A stretch of 64,000 nucleotides of DNA from Eubacterium sp. (lineage in GTDB: Bacteria > Bacillota > Clostridia > Oscillospirales > Acutalibacteraceae): contig JAFSRX010000007.1 of NCBI GenBank assembly GCA_017445905.1, forward strand, positions 1-64,000. The letters are read 5' to 3'. Each line of letters begins with the position of its first letter. The first letter of the stretch is position 1. The position numbers and the translations under genes are program-made. Below are positions 58,080 through 64,000 of this stretch, one piece after another. The notes beneath the pieces were generated by a model. It did not search any database and was not told the DNA's origin. It saw nothing but the letters and a program-made list of their open reading frames with translations.

Positions 58080-58105
58080 CAAATATAATTGTAATATGGT
58101 AATAT
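58077..58105 (+). promoter_or_regulatory. Promoter of the secreted Fn3-like protein
   Basis: TTGCAA (58077-58082) and TAATAT (58100-58105), 17-bp spacer, 35 bp before the ATG. Closely resembles the spo0A promoter in sequence and spacing. Confidence 0.65.
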
Positions 58106-58139
58106 GCAAGTGTAATAATTATTTTGGAGGTTAAATAAA

Positions 58140-58850
58140 ATGAAAAAAACTAAACGACTATTCAGCTTAATGTTGGCGGTTATTATGCTGTTCAGCGCTT
58201 GCGCAGGTATGTCGTTCACTGCAAATGCAGCTATGGCTGATGAAGCGGAAAACTATGAAATGGGAACATGGTATGAGGGTTATACAGGTGGTACTACCCA
58301 CAGATACTTTAGGTTCAATATTTCTGAAAAATCCTATGTTACTCTTGACGGTAGAAAGAATGATAATTACAGTGAGTTTAATATTTACGATTTGAATGGC
58401 AACAGCGTTATGAAAAATGGTGACCTGTGCTGGAAAATGAATCAGGCAACAGGATGGTACTCTGGGCATTGTGGAAGGTATTTAAGTAAAGGTATTTATT
58501 ATTTAGATGCTCGTGTTTACAAAAACTTCAAATTCTTTATCCAAGCCGAAAAGCAGATTAAAATGCCAAAAGGCAAAATAACTTCACTTAAAAGCTCTAA
58601 AGCGGGTCAATTTACTGTTAAGTGCGATAAAGTAACGAATGCTATAGGCTACCGTATAACATACTCAACTGATGAAAGATTTAAAAAGAACAAGAAAACT
58701 GTTAGATCTGCAAGCGTAACAAAGACTGTAAGCAAATTAAAGAAGGGCAAGAGATACTATGTTAAGGTTTGTCCTTATACCGTATATGACGATGGCACAT
58801 ATGTTTACGGTCAGAATTCTCTGCCTAAATCAGTATATGTAAAGAAATAA
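58140..58850 (+). CDS. Secreted protein with Fn3-like C-terminal domain
   Basis: This 236-aa secreted protein has a signal peptide at residues 1-30 (ends ANA). The N-terminal half (about 31-140) looks like a beta-sandwich (HRYFRFNISEKSYVTLDG, then IYDLNGNSVMKNGD) of the kind found in peptidase C-terminal or carbohydrate-binding modules. The C-terminal 95 residues are Fn3-like (ITSLKSSKAGQFTVKCDK, then LKKGKRYYVKVCPY). There is no anchor. It has a strong ribosome binding site TTTTGGAGG. It pairs with the divergent RHH gene in a heptamer-bounded cassette next to spo0A. Function unknown; adhesion or matrix role is a guess. Confidence 0.8.
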   Translation: MKKTKRLFSLMLAVIMLFSACAGMSFTANAAMADEAENYEMGTWYEGYTGGTTHRYFRFNISEKSYVTLDGRKNDNYSEFNIYDLNGNSVMKNGDLCWKMNQATGWYSGHCGRYLSKGIYYLDARVYKNFKFFIQAEKQIKMPKGKITSLKSSKAGQFTVKCDKVTNAIGYRITYSTDERFKKNKKTVRSASVTKTVSKLKKGKRYYVKVCPYTVYDDGTYVYGQNSLPKSVYVKK

Positions 58851-58861
58851 TTCTCAAATGC

Positions 58862-58913
58862 TGTGCGCAGCACCCGACAACTCGGAACTCGAAACGCGCA
58901 ACTCAAAACTATA
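58862..58913 (-). repeat. Right heptamer array of the RHH cassette
   Basis: AACTCGG-type heptamers in 7-bp register (58879-58913). On the minus strand they read GTTTCGA, GTTGCGC and similar, matching the array at 57623-57650, followed by TCGGGTGCTGCGCACAGC. Confidence 0.8.
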
Positions 58914-58922
58914 TATAGTGGT

Positions 58923-58965
58923 ATAAGCGGGTATTTGCAACAAAATATCCGCTTATTTTTTATTT
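58923..58965 (+). terminator. Terminator before the S10 operon
   Basis: ATAAGCGGGTATTT pairs with AAATATCCGCTTAT across GCAACA, followed by TTTTTTATTT. It closes the cassette and isolates the S10 promoter. Confidence 0.85.
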
Positions 58966-59045
58966 GTGCATTTTTAACGAAATTTCAAAAATATTTTTGT
59001 AAAATAGCACAAAAAAAATAATTTACATTTTTTCCAAAAAAATGC

Positions 59046-59074
59046 TTGACAAGCAGGGTGCTATATAATATAAT
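59046..59074 (+). promoter_or_regulatory. Sigma-A promoter of the S10 ribosomal protein operon
   Basis: TTGACA (59046-59051) and TATAAT (59069-59074), 17-bp spacer. It lies 304 bp before the rpsJ ATG, so transcripts carry a leader of about 295 nt. Confidence 0.85.
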
Positions 59075-59079
59075 AACCG

Positions 59080-59377
59080 AGCGTGAAATTTCTGTTTATA
59101 TATAATATATATAGAAAAGTTCACAACCAGATATGCGATGATGCCGGAGGTTGCGCGTAACCCAGCGGGAATTTCGGCGGAGTATGTCCGATTTAAAACC
59201 GGGCGAAACAAATTCGAGAAAGCATAAGGGGATGACTTGCGAACGTTCCTTAATTGTGCAGATTCCGTCCGAATGAAAATTCATTCGGCTTAATTAATGG
59301 AAAGCTATGAAACACTCGGCTTCGTGGTAAAAAATCTCGGATAACTCGCACCACAAAATTTCATGGAGGAAATTAGA
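59080..59377 (+). promoter_or_regulatory. Long structured 5' leader of the S10 operon
   Basis: About 295 nt without a gene. Stems visible by eye are CCGAATGAA/TTCATTCGG (59268-59287) and the C/G-rich arms around CCGGAGGTTGCGCGTAACCC. GGCGGAGTATGTCCG is another possible stem. The last part GGAGGAAATTAGA is the rpsJ ribosome binding site. In E. coli the S10 leader is bound by L4; whether an equivalent exists here is unknown. Confidence 0.55.
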
Positions 59378-59692
59378 ATGGCAGCAAGTAAAGTAAAAAT
59401 CAGAATCCGCCTCAAGGGCTATGATCACTCACTCGTTGATCAAGCGGCGGAAAAAATTGTTGAAACTGCAAAGAGAACAGGCGCACAGGTTAGCGGTCCT
59501 ATCCCGCTTCCGACTGAAATCGAGAAGGTAACAATCCTTCGTGCTGTTCACAAGTATAAGGACAGCCGTGAGCAGTTTGAACAGAGAACACACAAAAGAC
59601 TCATCGACATTCTCAGACCGTCAAACAAAACAGTTGAGGCTCTGACAAGTCTTGAGCTCCCGGCAGGCGTAGATATCGAAATCAAACTTTAA
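59378..59692 (+). CDS. rpsJ: 30S ribosomal protein S10
   Basis: This 104-aa protein begins [20 protein letters not shown] and contains the S10 signature ISGPIPLPT-type block ([20 protein letters not shown]) and [14 protein letters not shown]. It is part of the small subunit head and in transcription antitermination (NusE). ATG 59378 follows GGAGGAAATTAGA. First gene of the S10-spc cluster. Confidence 0.98.
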   Translation: MAASKVKIRIRLKGYDHSLVDQAAEKIVETAKRTGAQVSGPIPLPTEIEKVTILRAVHKYKDSREQFEQRTHKRLIDILRPSNKTVEALTSLELPAGVDIEIKL

Positions 59693-59760
59693 TCGTTATC
59701 GGCAAATGCTGAGGTCATGTTGGGTGAAAATCCCAACCAATAACCAAAGGAGGAAATAAA

Positions 59761-60393
59761 ATGAAGAAAGGTCTTATCGCAAAGAAGATTGGTATGACCC
59801 AGATCTTCGATGAAGCAGGTAACGCAGTTCCCGTAACAGTTGTTGAAGCAGGTCCTTGCGTAATCACTCAGAAGAAGACAATGGAGAACGATGGCTATGA
59901 AGCAGTTCAGGTAGGTTTCGGCGATGTTAAAGTCAGCAGAGTCAACAAGCCTATGAAGGGACACTTCGATAAGAACAACGTAGCTCCGAAGAAAACACTT
60001 AAGGAATTCCGTCTTGAAGACATTTCCGCACTCAACGTTGGCGACATTCTTAAGGCAGATACATTCGCTGCAGGCGATATTGTTGATGTTAAGGGAACAA
60101 GCAAGGGTCACGGAACTGCAGGCGCAATCAAACGCTGGAACTTCTCAAGACTCCGTATGAGCCATGGTACAGGTCCTAACCACCGTCATGCAGGTTCACT
60201 CGGTGCATGTTCAAGCCCTTCAAGAGTTTTCAAGGGAAAGAAAATGGCTGGTCACTATGGTCACGAATCAGTAACAGTTCAGAACCTCAAGATTGTAAAG
60301 GTTGATGTTGAAAACAACCTCATCGCAATCAAGGGCGCAATCCCGGGTCCTAAGGGCGGAATTGTTGTTATCGCAGACGCGGTTAAAGCATAA
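59761..60393 (+). CDS. rplC: 50S ribosomal protein L3
   Basis: This 210-aa protein starts [20 protein letters not shown] and has the RNA-binding loop [13 protein letters not shown] with [16 protein letters not shown] and KMAGHYG. It binds 23S rRNA near the peptidyl transferase centre. AAAGGAGG precedes the ATG; a small hairpin (GTTGGG/CCCAAC) lies in the gap after rpsJ. Confidence 0.98.
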   Translation: MKKGLIAKKIGMTQIFDEAGNAVPVTVVEAGPCVITQKKTMENDGYEAVQVGFGDVKVSRVNKPMKGHFDKNNVAPKKTLKEFRLEDISALNVGDILKADTFAAGDIVDVKGTSKGHGTAGAIKRWNFSRLRMSHGTGPNHRHAGSLGACSSPSRVFKGKKMAGHYGHESVTVQNLKIVKVDVENNLIAIKGAIPGPKGGIVVIADAVKA

Positions 60394-60411
60394 CGAAAGG
60401 AGAGATGAAAA

Positions 60412-61035
60412 ATGGCACAGGTTCAGGTTTATAACCAAGAAGGAAGAAAGACTTCCAAATTAGACCTTGCAGATTCAGTATTCGGTATTGAGCCAAATGC
60501 TAATGCAATGCATCTTGCTGTTGTTAGCTATCTTGCTAATCAGCGCCAGGGCACACAGTCAACTCTCACTCGTTCTGAAGTAAGCGGTGGCGGTGCTAAG
60601 CCTTGGAGACAGAAGGGAACAGGTCGTGCTCGTCAGGGTTCAACAAGAAGCCCACAGTGGACACACGGCGGAATCGCTCTCGGTCCTAAGCCGAGAAAGT
60701 ATAAAGTTGACCTTAATAAAAAGGTTAAGAGACTCGCTATGAAGTCAGCTCTTTCAACAAAGGTTGCAAGCGAGGAAATGATGGTAATCAACAAAGTTGA
60801 GCTTGAAGAAATCAAAACAAAGGCTGTTGTTGAGATGCTCTCAAAGCTCAAGGCTGCAAAGAAGGCTCTTATCGTAACAGCAGAGCCGGATGAGAAGATT
60901 TATAAGAGCGCAAGAAATATTGAAGGCGTTAAGGTTGTAACAGTTAACACACTTTGCGTTTATGATATTCTCAACTGCGACTCATTCATCGTTCTCAAGG
61001 ACGCAGCAAAGAAGATTGAGGAGGTATATGCATAA
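60412..61035 (+). CDS. rplD: 50S ribosomal protein L4
   Basis: This 207-aa protein has the family loop EVSGGGAKPWRQKGTGRARQ, part of the exit-tunnel constriction, and the later segment LIVTAEPDEKIYKSARNIEG. L4 is the autogenous regulator of S10 operons in enterobacteria. The stop overlaps the rplW start (TAATG). ATG is preceded by GAAAGGAGAG. Confidence 0.98.
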   Translation: MAQVQVYNQEGRKTSKLDLADSVFGIEPNANAMHLAVVSYLANQRQGTQSTLTRSEVSGGGAKPWRQKGTGRARQGSTRSPQWTHGGIALGPKPRKYKVDLNKKVKRLAMKSALSTKVASEEMMVINKVELEEIKTKAVVEMLSKLKAAKKALIVTAEPDEKIYKSARNIEGVKVVTVNTLCVYDILNCDSFIVLKDAAKKIEEVYA

Positions 61036-61331
61036 TGAAAACTGCTCATGACATTATTCTTAAGCCTGTTATCACAGAGGAATCTATGGCAGGACTTATG
61101 ATTAAGAAATATACCTTCAAGGTTGCTAAGGACGCAAACAAGATTGAAATTGCAAAGGCAATTGAAGAAGTTTTCCCTGGCACAAAGGTTGCTAAGGTAA
61201 ACACAATGCACGTTCGCGGTCAGAAGCGCCGTCAGGGTTACAACGTTGGCTACACTCCTTCATGGAAGAAGGCTATCGTAACACTTACAGAAGATTCAAA
61301 AGAAATTGAATTCTTCAATGATATGATGTAA
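61035..61331 (+). CDS. rplW: 50S ribosomal protein L23
   Basis: This 98-aa protein has the L23 blocks IILKPVITEESMAGL and YTFKVAKDANKIEIAKAIEE, and the extended loop GQKRRQGYNVGYTPSWKKA. It sits at the tunnel exit and binds trigger factor and SRP. The ATG overlaps the rplD stop. Its C-terminus, EIEFFNDMM, is normal. Confidence 0.97.
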   Translation: MKTAHDIILKPVITEESMAGLMIKKYTFKVAKDANKIEIAKAIEEVFPGTKVAKVNTMHVRGQKRRQGYNVGYTPSWKKAIVTLTEDSKEIEFFNDMM

Positions 61332-61373
61332 TAGATTATATAATATAAATACCTATTATATATAGCGACTTAA

Positions 61374-61431
61374 ATAACTTGCGGATGATGAGGTATGAAA
61401 GGTGCCATCCTTTCGCAAAGTTATCCGCATA
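61374..61431 (+). promoter_or_regulatory. Structured gap between rplW and rplB
   Basis: ATAACTT (61374-61380) can pair with AAGTTAT. Alternatively TGCGGAT can pair with ATCCGCA (61424-61430), and both cannot form fully at once. A hairpin GAAAGG/CCTTTC (61398-61415) lies inside. The 114-bp gap is unusually long for this operon, and the rplB ribosome binding site AAGGAG follows at once. Confidence 0.5.
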
Positions 61432-61445
61432 TAAGGAGATTAATA

Positions 61446-62279
61446 ATGGCAGTAAGAAATTATAAGCCGACAACGCCGTCAAGACGTAATATGTCGGTAA
61501 TCGATTATTCTTCTTTATCTAAGGTTGCTCCCGAGAAATCACTTCTTGAACCTCTTAATAAGAAGTCGGGCCGCAATTCATACGGAAGAATTACAGTTCG
61601 TCACCGCGGAGGCGGAAACAGAAGAAAGTATCGTATTATTGATTTTAAGAGAAATAAGTTCGATATCCCTGCAACAGTTAAAACTATTGAGTACGATCCA
61701 AACAGATCTGCTCACATCGCTCTTGTTGAGTATGAAGACGGAGTTAAGAGCTATATTACAGCTCCTGAAGGACTCAAAGTTGGCGACACAGTTATCGCAG
61801 GAACAAATGTTGATATCGTAACAGGTAACGCTCTTCCTCTTGAGAATATGCCTGTCGGTACTATCGTACACAATGTTGAGCTTTATCCCGGTAACGGCGC
61901 TCAGCTTGCAAGATCAGCTGGTAACAGCGCACAGCTTATGGCTCTTGAAGGACCTTATGCACTTTTAAGACTTCCTTCAGGCGAGCTCAGAAATGTTCCT
62001 AAGCAGTGCATAGCAACTGTTGGCGTTGTTGGTAACGCAGAACATGCAAACGTTAAAATCGGTAAAGCAGGTAGAAAACGTAATATGGGTTGGAGACCTA
62101 CAGTCCGCGGTTCTGTTATGAACCCGAATGACCACCCCCACGGTGGTGGTGAAGGTAAGTCACCCATCGGACGTCCGGGACCATGTACTCCTTGGGGTAA
62201 ACCTGCTCTCGGTTATAAGACAAGAAGCAAGAAGAAGGCTTCTAATAAGATGATTGTTCGTCGCAGAAACGGTAAATAA
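61446..62279 (+). CDS. rplB: 50S ribosomal protein L2
   Basis: This 277-aa protein starts [20 protein letters not shown] and contains the [20 protein letters not shown] region. The C-terminal segment with [20 protein letters not shown] includes the conserved histidine near the peptidyl transferase centre, and [16 protein letters not shown] ends it. I chose the ATG at 61446 after AAGGAG, not the open frame from 61395. Confidence 0.98.
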   Translation: MAVRNYKPTTPSRRNMSVIDYSSLSKVAPEKSLLEPLNKKSGRNSYGRITVRHRGGGNRRKYRIIDFKRNKFDIPATVKTIEYDPNRSAHIALVEYEDGVKSYITAPEGLKVGDTVIAGTNVDIVTGNALPLENMPVGTIVHNVELYPGNGAQLARSAGNSAQLMALEGPYALLRLPSGELRNVPKQCIATVGVVGNAEHANVKIGKAGRKRNMGWRPTVRGSVMNPNDHPHGGGEGKSPIGRPGPCTPWGKPALGYKTRSKKKASNKMIVRRRNGK

Positions 62280-62298
62280 ACGGAAAGGAGAAGATTAA

Positions 62299-62571
62299 AT
62301 GAGTAGAAGTGCTAAAAAAGGCTACTTTGTTGAGGAAAGCCTCATGAAGAAGGTAGAAGCTCTTAACGCAAAGGGCGACAAGCAAGTTATTAAGACTTGG
62401 TCAAGAAGTTCAACAATCTTCCCTGAGTTCGTTGGTCACACATTTGCTGTTCACGACGGAAGAAAACATGTTCCTGTTTATGTAACAGAGGATATGGTTG
62501 GACACAAACTCGGTGAGTTTGCACCGACAAGAACATTCAGAGGCCATGCCGGCTCTAAAACAGGTAAGTAA
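62299..62571 (+). CDS. rpsS: 30S ribosomal protein S19
   Basis: This 90-aa protein has the S19 blocks [18 protein letters not shown] and [20 protein letters not shown], then [20 protein letters not shown]. It lies in the head of the small subunit with S13. ATG is preceded by AAAGGAG. Confidence 0.98.
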   Translation: MSRSAKKGYFVEESLMKKVEALNAKGDKQVIKTWSRSSTIFPEFVGHTFAVHDGRKHVPVYVTEDMVGHKLGEFAPTRTFRGHAGSKTGK

Positions 62572-62586
62572 TAGAAAGGAGAATAT

Positions 62587-62928
62587 ATGATGGAATCAAA
62601 AGCAAGTGCAAAATATGTTCGTATTTCTCCGAGAAAGGTTCAGATTGTTCTGGATTTAATCAGAAATCAGCCTGCAGATAAGGCAATGGCAATTCTCAAG
62701 TTTACTCCAAAAGCAGCTTGCGAGCCTGTTTCAAAGGTTCTCAAATCTGCAATGGCAAACGCAGAGAACAACTACAATATGGACATATCCAAATTATATG
62801 TAGCATACGCTCATGTTGCTCCCGGTCCGATTCTCAAGAGAATCCAGCCAAGAGCTCAGGGCAGAGCATACAGAATCAACAAAAGAACATCACACATTAC
62901 CCTTGTACTCAAGGAAATGGAAGACTAA
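62587..62928 (+). CDS. rplV: 50S ribosomal protein L22
   Basis: This 113-aa protein has the start [20 protein letters not shown] and the tunnel-lining loop with [20 protein letters not shown] and [10 protein letters not shown]. Two ATG codons are adjacent; the first (62587) is 5 nt from GGAG, the second 8 nt, so either may be used. Confidence 0.97.
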   Translation: MMESKASAKYVRISPRKVQIVLDLIRNQPADKAMAILKFTPKAACEPVSKVLKSAMANAENNYNMDISKLYVAYAHVAPGPILKRIQPRAQGRAYRINKRTSHITLVLKEMED

Positions 62929-62946
62929 GCGAGGAGGAAAAGTTAA

Positions 62947-63642
62947 ATGGGACAGAAATGTAATCCAACCGGTTTAAGAATCGGAATCATCAAGAACTGG
63001 GACTCTCGCTGGTATGCAAAGAAGGGCGAGTTCGGAGATATCCTTTATGAAGATTATAAGCTTCGTCAGTATCTTCTCAAGACCCTTTACAGTGCAGGTG
63101 TTCCGAAAGTTGAAATTGAAAGAGATGCAAAGAGAGTAAGAATCAACATCCACTGCGCAAAGCCGGGTATGGTTATCGGTAAGCAGGGAGCAGAGATTGA
63201 AAAGCTTAAGGCAATCTGTGCTAAGAAGCTCGGCAAAGATGTAAATGAAGTATTCATCAACATCGTTGAGATTAAGCAGCCCGACCTTAATGCAACTCTC
63301 GTAGCACAGTCAATCGCTCAGCAGCTTGAAAGACGTGTTGCTTTCAGAAGAGCTGTTAAGGGTGCTATCAGAAACACAATGCGCCTCGGCGCTCGCGGAA
63401 TTAAAATCCAGGTTTCAGGACGTATCGGCGGTGCAGAAATCGCTCGTTCAGAAACTTATAAGGAGGGAACAATTCCGCTTCAGACAATCCGTGCTGATAT
63501 CGACTACGGTACTGCAGAAGCAGCAACAACATACGGAAGAATCGGTATTAAAGTTTGGATTTATCAGGGCGAGGTTCTCAGAGAATCACGCAATAATAAT
63601 CGCAGAAGAAGACCAAATCGCAAGGAAGGGGGAAATAAATAA
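62947..63642 (+). CDS. rpsC: 30S ribosomal protein S3
   Basis: This 231-aa protein has the start [20 protein letters not shown], the KH domain with [15 protein letters not shown], and the C-terminal [20 protein letters not shown]. Its tail is rich in Arg and Asn ([18 protein letters not shown]). It is at the mRNA entry site. The stop overlaps the rplP start (TAATG). Confidence 0.98.
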   Translation: MGQKCNPTGLRIGIIKNWDSRWYAKKGEFGDILYEDYKLRQYLLKTLYSAGVPKVEIERDAKRVRINIHCAKPGMVIGKQGAEIEKLKAICAKKLGKDVNEVFINIVEIKQPDLNATLVAQSIAQQLERRVAFRRAVKGAIRNTMRLGARGIKIQVSGRIGGAEIARSETYKEGTIPLQTIRADIDYGTAEAATTYGRIGIKVWIYQGEVLRESRNNNRRRRPNRKEGGNK

Positions 63643-64000
63643 TGCTCTTACCTAAGCGTGTTAAGCACAGAAAGCAGCACAGAGGCCGTATGACCGGTAC
63701 TGCTTCAAGAGGCAACAAGGTAACTTACGGTGAGTATGGACTTGCAGCAGCAGAGCCGGCGTGGATAACAGCAGCTCAGATTGAGGCAGCCCGTGTCGCT
63801 ATGACCCGTTACACAAAGCGTGGCGGTCAGGTATGGATTAAGATTTTCCCTGACAAGCCGATTACAGCAAGACCTGCTGATACCCGTATGGGTAAAGGTA
63901 AAGGTAACGTTGACTACTGGGTAGCAGTAGTTAAGCCGGGAAGAGTTATGTTTGAACTCGGCGGAGTAAGCGAGGATATCGCTCGCGAGGCTATGCGTCT
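63642..64000 (+). CDS. rplP: 50S ribosomal protein L16 (partial, cut by window end)
   Basis: The frame opens at ATG 63642, overlapping the rpsC stop, and runs to the window end (119 complete codons). The translation starts [20 protein letters not shown] and contains [20 protein letters not shown] and [20 protein letters not shown], all L16 blocks. Only the last residues are missing; L16 is usually about 140 aa. rpmC would be expected next. Confidence 0.97.
   Translation, partial: MLLPKRVKHRKQHRGRMTGTASRGNKVTYGEYGLAAAEPAWITAAQIEAARVAMTRYTKRGGQVWIKIFPDKPITARPADTRMGKGKGNVDYWVAVVKPGRVMFELGGVSEDIAREAMR

Overview
The window looks like a chromosomal segment of a low-to-mid GC, Gram-positive, potentially spore-forming member of class Clostridia, probably a gut Oscillospiraceae/Ruminococcus-like species. 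This is an inference from spoIVB next to spo0A, the gene order hprK-glk-murB-rapZ-whiA-dnaE-pfkA, strong AGGAGG-type ribosome binding sites with frequent GTG and TTG starts, an LexA/DinR-type SOS box, and many plant- or host-glycan genes. No rRNA or tRNA gene and no CRISPR array was seen.

Layout. 1-4.4 kb: a small protein, a TetR regulator divergent from two paralogous multi-pass membrane proteins and a radical SAM enzyme, then a half-size EamA transporter. 4.5-5.7 kb: a minus-strand cargo cluster (TnpV, small secreted protein, DUF6809-like protein), apparently of mobile origin. 5.8-12 kb: central metabolism (malic enzyme, Ldh2-type dehydrogenase, glycerol kinase), acyl carrier protein, shikimate genes aroE and aroK. 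12-17.4 kb: an ABC-2 export permease without its ATPase, an accessory cassette (structured leader RNA, unknown protein, leucine-rich-repeat surface protein), and rodA. 17.5-22.5 kb: fhs-tsaE-tsaB-rpiB operon, a lipoprotein and a membrane protein. 22.7-26.5 kb: a giant secreted subtilase. 27-36.8 kb: arabinose operon, TPP-riboswitch-controlled thiT, GTP-type PEP carboxykinase, a second radical SAM enzyme and a membrane-anchored carboxylesterase. 37-44.8 kb: GH31 and GH29 glycosidases, a repeat-rich secreted protein, SOS-regulated Y-family polymerase. 44.9-57.6 kb: a glycosyltransferase, the conserved hprK-to-pfkA run, spoIVB and spo0A. 57.6-59 kb: a second accessory cassette (RHH regulator divergent from a secreted protein). 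59-64 kb: start of the S10 ribosomal protein operon, cut off within rplP.

How the parts work together. Arabinose is converted to xylulose-5-phosphate (kinase, AraA, AraD), and RpiB and PfkA feed the pentose and hexose phosphates into central metabolism. PckG, malic enzyme and an Ldh2-family malate/lactate-type enzyme form a C4-C3 node. HprK indicates carbon catabolite control. The GH31 and GH29 enzymes would trim xylosyl/glucosyl and fucosyl residues from glycans.

The most unusual feature is a family of degenerate tandem heptamer arrays (strict 7-bp period) sitting at the 3' ends of genes. At several places two arrays with the same locus-specific heptamer type face each other as inverted repeats. 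They bound either short non-coding segments (7077-7309) or cassettes that carry a secreted fibronectin-like protein and a regulatory element (12994-16160 and 57623-58913). The other notable items are a candidate structured RNA with its own promoter and terminator at 13251-13426, a 310-bp miniature inverted-repeat element at 36777-37086 with a truncated relative at 5716-5797, and structured leaders in the S10 operon. All functions come from reading the sequence and from family knowledge; no database search was run.
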